Below are positions 12,171 to 22,396 of a stretch of DNA of 64,000 nt, in pieces. Position 1 is the stretch's first letter, and each line of letters opens with the position of its first letter. The notes under the pieces were generated by a model that was given only the letters and a program-made list of their open reading frames with translations, did no database searches and was not told the origin of the DNA. Source of the stretch: Marchantia polymorpha subsp. ruderalis (taxonomy: Eukaryota > Streptophyta > Marchantiopsida > Marchantiales > Marchantiaceae); NCBI GenBank assembly GCA_037833965.1, contig AP031355.1, positions 22,655,501 through 22,719,500 of the forward strand, written 5' to 3'. Position numbers and translations under genes: made by a program.

Positions 12171-12620
12171 CTACTGGTTGCAATCCGATGCATCTACATT
12201 AACAACTCCAACATATAGTACAGCAAAATTCAACAACACTTCAACGGTAAATACTGCTAGAGCTGGAGTTGTACTGGGAGTATCTTGTCATACTATGTGT
12301 CGGATCCTTCACAAAAATTCTCTGAAGTTCAGTCAGAAGACGAATTTAAGTCATACTTCAAGATGTATAACACCGATAAAGATAATGCTGGTGATTCTGG
12401 TGGAAAAAAATGGTACCAGTTCAAAGAAAACCAAGTTGTTTGAGCGTCTTCACAATGATACAACAGTCGCAATGTGATGTACAGTTTTTTGAATTTTGGA
12501 TAAAGGAGTAAATTCGAAGTGTATTGGATGTACAACATGTACATATAGTTTCATAATCATTGAAGTAAGAAGATATAAAGTAAATTGGGTACCCAGAAGT
12601 AAAGCTGGATGGAATTCGTT
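12171..12620. other. Interval without a recognised gene
   Basis: Contains one short plus-strand frame (12157-12477) with no recognisable domain. Confidence 0.35.
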
Positions 12621-12736
12621 TTCTGAGCCTTCGGCCGAAGATCTTTAGACTTCGGCGCAGATATTTTGGCGATGTAGTAGACGGATCTTCGGCGAAGACG
12701 AAGATCTGTCAAGCGCATGCGAGAACCGTTAGGGCG

Positions 12737-13610
12737 TTGAGGGTAAGGACACTAAGCGGGCACTTCGCGCATCGTGGGAGAGTGAGAATTGGAATCAGAG
12801 ACATTGTAGACTACCCTCCAAGGGACATGGCGCGCGCTAGGAAAGCAACAGGACCAAAATTGATTTCGCTGAAGGTGCCCGATGTGCAATTGTGGAAGTA
12901 TCACCATGAGTTGATCGGAGCACGACTCGATTTCTTGCTCTGGGATTGAAATTGTGTGTCGGCGACGATCTGTCAAGAGTTTATGGACAAGAACAAGAAC
13001 GAGGGTACCAACCTTCGCGGCAATCCATTGTTGTGGACAGTCAAACTTTGAACTCACATCTTAGGACCATGCGTAGACAAGGAAGGGAATTACATCTTCA
13101 AGAAGGAGAGCGTTAGAGTAATGCGAGCCAAAGAGTTGACATTTGCGCAGCTCTTCAAGAACCCTCGAATGAGTACAAACGGTTGGTGGACAGCTGAATA
13201 TTGCGACACGCAGAGACGTGCGGTGGCAACAACATTGATGCACATCTTGCGGACGCAACGGACAACATATACGGTGTGGCAGGTTGGGTTTATAGAGAGC
13301 GCAGTGCGATGGAAGACAATTCACTGGGCGAAGATCTTATGGAACCTGGTTTGGATTAATTTTGGCAACAGGTAGAGCGGAGCCTCGGTGAATCACATGA
13401 CGTCTTTCTTGATGAATTTCTATCACGGGATGGGCTTGCTGACGAAGAGCGAGGAGAAAAGATTTCCTAAGGAAAGAGAGATCTTGGAGTTGGACAAAAA
13501 CGAAGAGTCCGAAGAGGAGAAAGCTCAAGCCAAAGAAACCACCCGAGCAGCAGCATGAGTACCGGTTCACATGGAGATGGTCACGGCGGAAGAAGGGTCT
13601 GAACGATGAC
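12737..13610 (+). pseudogene. Decayed coding region, unknown protein
   Basis: Protein-like text continues through several frames with stops and shifts. It runs from a frame opening at 12737 with an internal MARARKATGPKLISLKVPD (12827), through VMRAKELTFAQLFKNPRM and GWWTAEYCDTQRRAVATTLM at 13115-13240, to VNHMTSFLMNFYHGMG and TKSEEKRFPKEREILELDKN near 13390-13500. Tryptophan-rich and charged stretches suggest a once-real protein. It could belong to a transposable element or to a lost gene family. I do not recognise the domain. Confidence 0.4.
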
Positions 13611-14054
13611 CGGCGAAGAGGCATTAGATAGCCAAAGCTAGTGTTGCAGCACGAAGACCAGAAGCACAAATGGCGAGGTCTGCTGCAACGCGTTTGAGGA
13701 TGCCGAAGACACGTGCTAGACCGAAGAAGAAGTCACAACGTCGGATGGTAGTGTCAGACAGTTTGGAGAGTAGTGTAGCCATGTCTGAGGGAACCGCATC
13801 TTCGGCAGATGAGGATGCAGTTCAAGAAGAGGATCTTCGGACCCCTGAGCGTGGATCTTAGGGAGTACAAAGTGAGCAACCTCTGGGGTAAGAAGCGAGA
13901 TCTTTGGGGGAGAGAACGGCAACTTCAAGTCAAGGTCTTCGGCCTTCGGAGAAGAAGCAAACGTCTTTGGAGAAGAGAAGTAGATCTTTGGAGAAAGGAG
14001 ACGTGCCAGAGCCGAAGACTAGCGAGGATTCAGTCTAAACATACATTGTCATAA
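13611..14054 (+). other. GA-rich acidic/basic low-complexity tail of the decayed region
   Basis: Purine-rich sequence with recurrent GATCTT(C/T)GG and CTTCGG words. Two overlapping plus-strand frames (13670-13861 and 13809-14054) read as charged low-complexity peptide. Probably the 3' continuation of the decayed frame upstream. Confidence 0.3.
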
Positions 14055-15256
14055 AAATGAACCATCAAATCATACCTCTCTACTGCAACGAACCCTCGCC
14101 TTTTTTACCCGTCATGCTCTTGGCCATCCACTCTTCCAACTTTTGATTATGTTGGCCTCGTTGTGTGTATGCTCATGTGGGGTCCACTTGACACAGTTCA
14201 GGAGTAGTCACACTCTCACTCGGGAGTAGAACTACATCAGCTAATGTACTCAAGTATCATAGTTGTGTATACATGGCATCTCGTTGTAACTCTAGACTTC
14301 ACATTATTTTGCTACGTAGATCACCTTCAACACATTTGTGAGGGAACTATGCTTTCTCCGGAATGATGGAATTTGACATTGCGAAAGAGGTCACTGGATA
14401 CTACCATACTGCATGGCAATGGCATCTTTTGTGTAAGATAGTATAAGTGGTAAATCATTGTTCTGGAAAGTACAATTGCTGGTGCAATTCTACTGATAGT
14501 TATGAAGCTACTTGATGATTCTTTCTATAACTGCTGGTGCAATCCCTACGATAGTTATGAGGTTACTTCATGATTTTCTCTACATTGAGTACATAGTTTC
14601 GACATCAGCAAAGTTATGATTTTCTTCGGTTCATCAGTACATGTATCCTACTGTGATGATATTGGGACCAAACCCTCACATATCGACCCCTTGCCTTCAT
14701 CCGTCTATTGGGTGCTCTCGTACTTTTTGCTATATCACTCTCCTCTCCTCTCGTCAATGCAACAACTGCTAGAATTCGTGTCATCACATGTACACTTCTC
14801 GAACCAAGTATCGGAGGGTAGATTCAAACGAAAGTAAAGAACAGCGAGAATGCCATTGAGTTTTCTTGGCATGAGCAAAGATCTGAGGTGCATTTGCCCT
14901 GTAAGAGTCCAATTCTAATCAGTGTGTCCAAGATCCACTACGAAGGTGGTAAAGGCTAAATGTAGGAACATTCAATCACTCTGAAGAACCAACTTCCGCC
15001 TCAGCCGTGCTTCTTAAACTTCAGTACTTTATTCCATGAGTTATATAATAAATAAAATGATAGTAAACAGAAACTTAAGTGGCATTTGCACCAATTATTG
15101 ACTTTGAAGTTCATACCAGCTACCCTTCTTGACTTTGAATTTCGTTTTGCTTCCCTTTGATTATGCTCAGTAGGACTCACAAGTCCTCATGACAACGATC
15201 ATCGTCTGGAATCGTCATTCATGGTCATGACTAATGACAGGATGCACCATTAGATA
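14055..15256. other. Interval without a recognised gene
   Basis: No family is recognised. A near-repeat of CTGGTGCAAT(T/C)C..ACGATAGTTATGA occurs twice around 14475-14565. Confidence 0.35.
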
Positions 15257-15700
15257 TTGTATACGAAACCTTACAATACCAGCCCGGCGGTTCTTCTCGC
15301 CCAGTATGCACGATCTCTCCAGCACAGCTCAACACCTGGAGATCCTTGTAGAGGATCTAAAACATCGCACGCTGACTTGAATGTCGAAACCGCATGTCGT
15401 CCTATAAAAGATTCTGACTACTTCCAAGAATATGGCTGTGACGACGCCAAGTTGAAGAGTGTTTCAGCCCAGGCAATGCGAAGGAAAAGTGAGGAACATC
15501 AATCTGTGTATGGATCAGAGTTTCAAAACTATGCAAGGAAGAATAAGGCAATGATGGTTGACGACGTGAATCAGATAACCGATCAGGCCAGAGTAGCGTC
15601 GAAAATGGCATCTGAATACTACTCCAGACTGCAGCGATTTGGCTTGAATGAGGTCGGAATGAGGATGACGGAAGACGAAACCCGTGGCACGAGATCATAA
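15257..15700 (+). CDS. Hypothetical protein, 147 residues
   Basis: Open frame from ATG 15257 to TAA 15698-15700. The second half is strongly charged (residues about 75-147, with KSEEHQSVYGSEFQNYARKN and a RVASKMASEYYSRLQRFGLN stretch that may form a helix). No signal peptide, membrane segment or known domain is visible. It could be one exon of a larger or broken gene. The antisense strand is open over the same stretch, so coding status is uncertain. Confidence 0.3.
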   Translation: MYTKPYNTSPAVLLAQYARSLQHSSTPGDPCRGSKTSHADLNVETACRPIKDSDYFQEYGCDDAKLKSVSAQAMRRKSEEHQSVYGSEFQNYARKNKAMMVDDVNQITDQARVASKMASEYYSRLQRFGLNEVGMRMTEDETRGTRS

Positions 15701-16257
15701 ACTGGCCTCTGCTACAAACTGTGAGCACCTGCAATATAAACTTCCACAAGGACACGCATTTTATCGACTTGGAAGCGACGACTTGCAAATTGCGTGTTTC
15801 CCAGAGAGGAGGTGTTCTATGACTTAGTAATCGTAACCGAGAACCGCTTAAGGTTATAGTTCAAAATAATGAAGGCAGATCTACCTTGTCCTTTGGTACT
15901 TAAAATCATGCTATAATCCTCTTGATTGATTCTAGGGTTACTTCACATATAGGTCTATGCACATAACATCGGATTCACCTGACAAATACCCGGAAATCAA
16001 ATTCTCCAAAAGTCATTCCATCTCACATATATGATAATTCCAACTCTTATTATATACATGTATATACATATGTATGCTCATGTGTTTTGCATTGCATACA
16101 AAGCGACGGCTTCTATACAAGGACGACTGATTTCAAATTTTGTAAATATCTGATGATGCCATACAAATCACATTAAAGACGCCCCTTGCATCTTGTAGAT
16201 CTATTACAGATATTACTCACTACTTCCAGACACTTTCACGTTGTTTGTTTCGTTATA
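15701..16257. other. Interval without a recognised gene
   Basis: AT-rich, with nothing recognisable. It is the 3' side of the minus-strand RING copy A. Confidence 0.35.
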
Positions 16258-16822
16258 CTACACGCACGATAGAATATAAGGACCGCCAAGGGACGCAGAA
16301 TACACTCGCACTTTCATTGTTATCTGCTGTAATGAGAAACTAAGGCACGGCATGTACGCGTCTTCAAAGTTTATCCAAGGAGCATCCCAGATAACGTGGT
16401 CCCCAACCGAACCAATGCCGTTGCCATACAGCCAATAACCGTTCTCAAAGTACCTGCAGGTTGGGCACAGCAAGCAAATCGAGAGGGCAAGACAGTTTGG
16501 GCACTGAATTGCCTTCTTGGCGTCTAAATCTGACCCAAAGCAATCATCAAGAAATTCAAAAAAGTTAAATTCCTCAATGATTGTATAATTATTGGGGAAT
16601 TTAACTTTTGTTCACTTTGCACCTTGGTATATATTGGGCGGAAACCACACAATTGTTAGCACTGGCATTCTAAAGGTAAATAAAACCGGTCCCCGCATGT
16701 GAGTCAAGTTTCGATCTTTCACCGCCGTCCACAACGACATCCAGAAAAACTGAACAAGCATCTGTCTGTGCTTGCTGTGAAGTTTCCGTTTCATACTGCT
16801 TCCCGCCTGTAGAAGGTTTCAT
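16258..16822 (-). pseudogene. RING-H2 gene, RFI2-like, decayed copy A
   Basis: Reading the minus strand, exon 1 starts at ATG 16822 and reads TSQQAQTDACSVFLDVVVDG. This is the first zinc knuckle of a RING-H2 domain with its second cysteine changed to Phe (CSVF where the family has CxxC), and a frame change follows after ERSK. Exon 2 (about 16552-16258) reads DDCFGSDLDAKKAIQCPNC, then a second CPTC, then FENGYWLYGNGIGSV, and stops at 16258. The order C-x2-C, DC-(I/F)-GS-F, QCPNC, WLY is typical of plant RFI2-type E3 ubiquitin ligases (light-signalling relatives in Arabidopsis). An insertion of about 36 bases duplicates the last C-x2-C knuckle. With a lost zinc ligand and a frame break it is probably inactive. 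Confidence 0.7.
16560..16609. repeat. Inverted repeat in the intron of RING copy A
   Basis: AAAAGTTAAATTCCTCAAT (16560-16578) pairs with 16591-16609 over 19 bp with one G:U-compatible mismatch and a 12-base loop. Confidence 0.75.
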
Positions 16823-17514
16823 TGCATCCGTGTCTGGCTATGTTCTGGGACGTTGTCGTGGATGGAGGGGAAAGATCTAATACAAAACTCGTATGCGGGA
16901 ACAAGTCTTGTGACCAGAACAATTTTTTCTGTATCCTCTACACAAGCATTTTCCTAGGCCGGTATCCTCTGCCACGAATTTCAAGACTTCAATGTCAGTC
17001 ACGATACTCCGGTAAGCAGGCTCAGTGATGAAAAAGGAAAGGAACTCGAGGCCTTCGGATGTTTTAAATATGAAGATTATACATATGCAAAAGGTCATGT
17101 GACTAAATATCATGTGTCCATGATGACTCGTCCCAGTATGCAATGTGTTACTTGCACATGAAGGACTCAACCACCATGGCATAAAGTTGATACAGCTATG
17201 AAATCTGGAGTCGTATTTTAGACTTTTCTCAAATGCAAGAAAACTTCGATCATACATACATTTCAGAAGCCTCATCTTCATAGAAGATGATCAATGAAGT
17301 ATTCGTCAGAACTTTCTCCGCGAACAGCTGTAAATCCTCCAAAAGATTATTAAACTTGGGTGCACATATGAAATATCAGACCAACAGCCAGCCCAAATAA
17401 GTCCCTTTTAACACTAAGGATACGATAGAGGGACCGCGAAAGGACCAAGAATTACCTTGCACTTGCGTTGTTCTGTGCTGCAGTGAGAAGGTCGGGGACG
17501 CCCTGGTACAGGTC
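16823..17514. other. Interval between the two RING copies
   Basis: No recognised gene. The minus strand is open over 16877-17281 (134 codons), but the translation resembles no family and lacks domain features. Confidence 0.35.
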
Positions 17515-17582
17515 TTAAACGTTGATCACGAGGTCCTCAACCGAGCCAGTCACGTTGGAATAGAGCCAATGACCGTCCCGAC

Positions 17583-17610
17583 GTGCCTGCAGTTTGGGCA
17601 CTGCAGGCAC
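17583..17610. repeat. Short palindrome over the last zinc knuckle of copy B
   Basis: Perfect 11-bp arms GTGCCTGCAGT/ACTGCAGGCAC around TTGGGC. They coincide with the QCPNC codons and one of the frameshifts. Confidence 0.8.
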
Positions 17611-17906
17611 GCTTGGCGTCGAAACCTGACCCAATGCAGTCTTCAAGAAAAGAAAAGAAAGGTCAAGTTTTCTCCATGGTTATAATGCTTACGTATGAAC
17701 TTCTCGTACATTGAGCAGAAACCTGACAAGAAAAAGAGCAGGTATTCTTAGGACTGGCATGATAGAGGAATTCGTTTGTGAACTCACCTGGAAATTGTCA
17801 CCACATGTAAGTTTTGCAATCGATCTATCACCGCCATCCATGACGACATCCAGACAAGTCCAGACAAATTAAACAAGCATCTGTCTGTGCTTGCTGTGAA
17901 GTATCC

Positions 17907-17974
17907 GTTGCATCCTGCTTCCCAGGTTTCATGGCAGCCATGAAACCCTCTACTGCTGGGAAGCAGGATGCAAC
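17907..17974. repeat. Near-perfect palindrome inside RING copy B
   Basis: The left arm 17907-17935 (29 bp) is repeated inverted at 17937-17974 with a single 9-bp insertion (17948-17956). The 9-bp segment is also present in copy A at the matching place, so the right arm is probably ancestral and the left arm the inverted duplicate. Confidence 0.8.
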
Positions 17975-18157
17975 ATGCCGCCCACGGATTTGGCAACCGA
18001 ACCCAAACTGTTCTGCTTTTTTTCTGGAAAACTCTTCAATAACCCTCTTCACTACTTTCTTAAACGCAACTACGTTTGTATCTAGGCTAGCATCCTCTTC
18101 GTCCAGCTTTACACTGCTCTCTGTGACTCCCATTTTCCTCCCCCTTATACTGCTCAC

Positions 18158-18819
18158 CTGGCGCCCAATTCACACCTCCTGCAGGACTAAAGAGGCTATC
18201 TTTCAACTTCAAGCTTCACCCTTAACCCTCCATTACTTCCCTGTGATCGTAACTATCGCCGGAACGGCACCAACTGCGGCTGGGATGGCGCTTTGAGTCC
18301 GTCGAATACTAATTTCTCACCACTTGCCCTAATCTGAATGACAACCAATCATTCCACAACAAGCACACACGCCAACCATGAGACCTACCACCAAAATCCG
18401 TACCAAAAAAATTAAATCGTTACATTCCTTCAGCACTTCTTCACGCGTAACAGTCATCTGTGCTCAAAGGACTTGAAAACGATTCGACCGCAAGTCACCA
18501 CCGTAATAACACCGACTACAGTACGACCACAAATCTCCACGCTTCCGGCAGACGGGTAGCAGCGCTGAATTCAGTTACAATTACCATCATGAAGACCACC
18601 ACTTCAGAGGCCCTGCCCCTTCATTCCACCGATTTTCCTTCCAAATCGATCACCCTCATTAGTGCATCCTGTTCTACCATCTCCTACCTCTGGCTTCTTG
18701 CCCCTTCAACAGAAAGACAATGCTCTGCTACTTACAAAGCACTCGTGTTTTCGCATCCTTCGACCGTCCTGCTTCCCTCTTTCTTCAGGAAAAGTGGCGC
18801 TAGCATCCGCGCCGCCAGG
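18158..18819. other. Interval without a recognised gene
   Basis: Open plus-strand frames (17931-18296 and 18460-18846) read as Ser/Thr-rich text without domains. They look like antisense or chance frames in C-rich sequence. Confidence 0.35.
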
Positions 18820-19040
18820 GATGCTCACGGCTCGGCTAACGGCTAGCCGCCCAACCGGGTCACAGATAAATATTGCCACCGCTATCCGAGGCTGAAAACG
18901 AACCGAAAACTCGCACCGAGTGTGCGTTTTCGGCCGATTATTTCGTCTGATTCGGACGAAATTAACATTGATTTCGGTTAGCCGGCTAAATTTGAGGCCC
19001 TAGCCGGCTAGCCGTAAGCTAACCGGCTATGTGACCATGC
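18820..19040. mobile_element. MITE-like foldback element
   Basis: About 220 bp with imperfect terminal inverted repeats: ATGCTCAC...GGCTAACGGCTAGCCG at 18821-18849 against the complement of 19009-19039. Palindromes AGCCGGCT recur near the right end and an inner pair CGAAAAC/GTTTTCGG occurs at 18909-18942. No coding capacity. A target-site duplication is not obvious. Confidence 0.5.
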
Positions 19041-21347
19041 CTACGCGCGGCACTTTCCCGAGACGTTTCAAGACGGCTGCAGTGTACGGGCCCTCGAAGC
19101 TCGTGGACTTCGACTCTCTTCGTAACTTACCACCATTTCCTGCTTGACATGTACATATCCGGGATCTATACCAGTATGTTCACGGCTAGTCTAACTGGTT
19201 AATAAAATTTTTTCGGTCAGCTTTCATTTTATTAATTTCATTGAATAGCCATTCCATGATCGTAGTTTCATGTAGTCTCAGTGTAATTGTCATACAAATG
19301 GAAGTGATCTGCTCTCCCGTTACTCTGTGGTGGTAATAGCATCGCTATTCCAAAAAATTGATACTCCGATGGCACCGAAGTTCCCATTGTCGCAGAATTC
19401 CTAGCATGTCTTGGTTAAGTGTAAAAAGTCCATGATCTATTTTGAAGCATCATCTCTTGACCTGGTAGATTACAACACTAATAAACGTGCTTCGGGTGCT
19501 ATTCTTAAACGTGAAAGAAATAGGATGTTCATGTATGACCTCATATCACACTGCAATTGAAGAATTTTCCAAAGTGTCATCATTGGCCTTTATAACCGCA
19601 GGATCAAGGATTAATGCGAGCATTGATAGATAGCAAATAAAGTGATACTGATTCTTCTATAGCTTTGCCATCAACGTTTTGGCGGCATACTTTGACTCTG
19701 ATGTGGTGAAACTTGTACTAAGTTTACCATTAATAGTTTTTTGACCATGCACCTTGAGAGATTCATAAACGAGAGATTGATTTGATAAAGGTGTATATAA
19801 TCCGCTAGATAGGAGGAAGGTCATCTTGAAGTCAGGAGCAAGGAAGTATTTGAAGTATTTCTCTTTCCTTCATTCCATTAAGTTCACAATTACGATCATA
19901 ACGTAGCACTCAAGTAAAGATTGAAAAGTATTCTTTCGCATGTAAGACAAATCAATCATTGTGAATTTGATAATTCAATAGTTTTTGATATTAGGACCAA
20001 GAACTTCTTATCTTTTGTTCTTGCACACCAAGAAAACCTTGGATCTTCTTGAAATCAATTTGCAATCAAGATGATAGACGGATCGTCTTGAGCATTGAGC
20101 AAAGTTTCATCACTCTCGAGATGATTGTTTCAATTTCAATGATTGCATGATGCATGATATGGCGAATATAGTGAAGGTGTACTCTATAGTTTGGATTGAT
20201 ACCGAACTTGTTGTTAAGTTTGTCTCGTAGATGCTTAAAGTAGGAATCATTTCACTAGCATTGTATGTCATTGTAACAAGAATCTTTGTGTGTGTATTTG
20301 TTGTTATTCATGATTCCATAATAAGTGTGACTATGGACGATGTTCATTATCGTGCCGCAGTTAGAAATATTTGAAATGAAAAAGACAATCGCGTAACTTC
20401 TAAAATCATCTGTTCAAAGAAGCATAATTACAAAGTAACTTTGCAACCGTATGGTGTGACATCCGTCGCAAGTAATCTCAATTCTTCCTGAAATGGATTT
20501 GAGGATTTCAAATCATCATTTCGTCGCTACAATCATCTTGTCAATTATGACATGAGTAAGGGTTGAACGCGGACAGCCAAGCCAGAAACAATAGTCAAAT
20601 GTGTTCATATACTTGAATATTTCATACATTGATGATTCCGTCTGTTTTGTTTGGCGTCGCAAGCTCTACAATTTTCATCTCATTTCAATCTTGTTTTTGG
20701 GATTTCATAGTGATTTGACATCATTTGAAATCTTTTGCAAATTATTCAACAATGTGTATCTCAATTGGAGTAACCAACTAATCTATGCATTGTCTGAACA
20801 AACTCAAAACATGATTTGACATTGTGTTGGTGTCATCATGTTAATGCAACCATGTTCCTTGGAAGAATTAATTTGTGTATGATGTTTGCTTCACTAGTTG
20901 GACATTCCATTACAAGATGCATATTTAAAGCTCGTTGATGGTGCATGATATGTAGGCCTCTCTAAACACGGAACTTGAGAGTCAAAGTTCCATATTTTGT
21001 TTTCATAAAGTTTTGTATTTACAACATTAATGTCTTAGTTCATTTTGAAGGCGGTATTAAGTAACTAAAACTGCGCTTGTCCGTTTCAGACATTAGTTGT
21101 CTTCACGCACAGTTACTTTCGCACACCGCATCGTAAATCATTAGAAGTCTGTTTATAGTGATTAAAAGTTCTCAAAGATTGAGGCCGTGTTTCGGAGTAT
21201 CCATTCCTCATGTGCACTGTCAACGAGCATCGAGCTCCCTCTCCACTTCTTTTCACCCACTCTGCGGGAAATTTATTTCCAATCCATATGTTTGTGCAGG
21301 TTCAACAGCACAAAATTGCCAAAGTAATCGACATAGAAAGAGCAACC
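19041..21347. other. AT-rich interval without a recognised gene
   Basis: About 2.3 kb with only short frames. Nothing matches a family I know. Confidence 0.4.
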
Positions 21348-21590
21348 GGGCACGTAGTAAGTGGAGTCCGTCATTCCGCAAGAACAAGACGGGGGCGAAA
21401 GTAATAGGCAGAGCAAGAGTTTGAACCTTTGTTACTTTCTTTAGTATAGTGTTGGGGCACATAGAGAGTGGAATCCGATAATTACAAAGGAACAAGATAG
21501 TGCAAACATAATTGAGCGAGAGTGAGAAACGGGACATACAGAGGGTGCAGTCCGATCATTTTGCAAGAACAAGACGGGTTTGTACTTTGC
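21348..21590. repeat. Three degenerate direct repeats
   Basis: Units beginning near 21348, 21454 and 21530 share GG(G/C)ACATAnAGnGTGnAnTCCG followed by a CAA(G)GAACAAGA word. TTAGTATAGT recurs between them. They lie just left of the hAT relic and may be subterminal repeats of that element. Confidence 0.45.
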
Positions 21591-21689
21591 TTAGTATAGT
21601 TTTTGACTTTTCTTGCCTGAACTTTGATGGATTCTATTGAACTTGCTTCTAAACGACCCCACAAAACTCCATTTCAGCCAAAACATCTA

Positions 21690-21961
21690 TTACAGTATGA
21701 TCTGTGTATAGCAAGTCGTGATGCTAGATCTTTTGAAGTAGTGGCGGTTAGGTGTAGATTTTTTGTATGTTTCGGACGCGAAGAACCTGCTAATTAATCC
21801 TCTACATCTTGGACATTTGAGGGGACTCCTTTCAGAACAAACAACTACATGCAGCATCTTCGCATCAATCGTCAGGTGAGATGAAGATAGTATCAAAAGC
21901 TTCCGACAGAAGATAAGTACAATTATTTTGTTGTTTCTATTAAACATGTTGAAACTATTTG
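21690..21961 (+). pseudogene. hAT-like transposase relic, N-terminal part
   Basis: The plus strand reads LQYDLCIASRDARSFEVVAV then RCRFFVCFGREEPAN, a stop, and TWTFEGTPFRTNNYMQHLR. This resembles the cysteine-containing BED-like N-terminus of a hAT-type transposase family. It continues after a frame change as YQKLPTEDKYNYFVVSIKHV up to the insertion point of the gypsy element. The codon ATT-TG(T) is interrupted by the target site and resumes at 28030. Stops show it is inactive. Confidence 0.6.
21957..21961. repeat. Left target-site duplication ATTTG
   Basis: ATTTG directly precedes the LTR TGTAAC and is repeated at 28025-28029 after the other LTR. A 5-bp duplication is normal for Ty3/gypsy integrases. 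Confidence 0.95.
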
Positions 21962-22049
21962 TGTAACACTAGGGTTTAGAGAGAAGTTCACTCGAAGATA
22001 GAAACGTAAACTCTGAAGATGAGAGATACCAACAATGGTTCTCCTCTCC

Positions 22050-22058
22050 CTTATATAG
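22050..22058 (-). promoter_or_regulatory. LTR TATA box (3' LTR copy)
   Basis: CTATATAAG on the minus strand, about 70 bp downstream of the nearest ACGT motif. The active 5' LTR copy lies at 27693-27701. Confidence 0.7.
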
Positions 22059-22125
22059 CTCTCACCAACAAGTACAAGGTGATAAGATCTAATCCCCACC
22101 ATCCATCCCACTCCTAGTGGATGGA

Positions 22126-22296
22126 TGACGTGGCGGATAACCCTAACAAGCACACGGATCGCTGACGTGGCGCACCCAACTAACACACTAACTAACACAC
22201 TCAATCCTTACCTACGAGCACACGGATTGCTTACGTGGCACTGTCAACTAACACATCCACTCTGTACCTACCAAGTGCGCGGATCGCTGACGTGGC
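22126..22296. promoter_or_regulatory. Array of four ACGTGGC motifs in U3 (3' LTR copy)
   Basis: TGACGTGGC at 22126-22134, 22163-22171 and 22288-22296, and TTACGTGGC at 22231-22239. Three lie in a larger repeated context (CACGGAT(C/T)GCT). ACGT cores flanked this way are typical plant bZIP binding sites. Matching sites in the 5' LTR are 27769, 27806, 27874 and 27931. Confidence 0.65.
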
Positions 22297-22381
22297 AGCT
22301 ATGACTAGTGCACACTAAAGTATCTACATCAATATTTAGAGTAACCTCTACTTTAGTTCTAACTAACTAAAGATGGTTACA

Positions 22382-22396
22382 AACCTCCCTCCTCTT
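22382..22396 (-). other. Polypurine tract
   Basis: AAGAGGAGGGAGGTT on the minus strand, directly upstream of the 3' LTR. It is the expected plus-strand DNA primer site. Confidence 0.85.

Larger units (their letters stand above)
17515..18157 (-). pseudogene. RING-H2 gene, RFI2-like, decayed copy B
   Basis: The minus frame from ATG 18157 carries an N-terminal charged region (about 75 residues), then TSQQAQTDACLICLD, the RING start with both cysteines intact. A 10-bp tandem duplication (TTGTCTGGAC-like) then shifts the frame. In the shifted frame DVVMDGGDRSIAKLTCGDNF continues to a GTGAGT donor at about 17788. Exon 2, from about 17645, encodes DCIGSGFDAKRA, and after a one-base shift QCPNCRHV, and after another shift DGHWLYSNVTGSVEDLV, ending at TAA 17515-17517. 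Three frameshifts make it a pseudogene, though its zinc ligands are better preserved than in copy A. The two copies form a tandem duplication. Confidence 0.7.
21962..22381 (-). repeat. 3' LTR of the gypsy element
   Basis: 420 bp, differing from the 5' LTR at two positions that I can see (near 22047 and 22314). On the minus strand the order is U3 with four ACGT motifs, a TATA box, then the R/U5 region. Confidence 0.97.

Noticed and set aside
17931-18296. 121-codon plus-strand frame
   Set aside because: Antisense of RING copy B and its palindrome; Ser/Thr-rich text without a domain.
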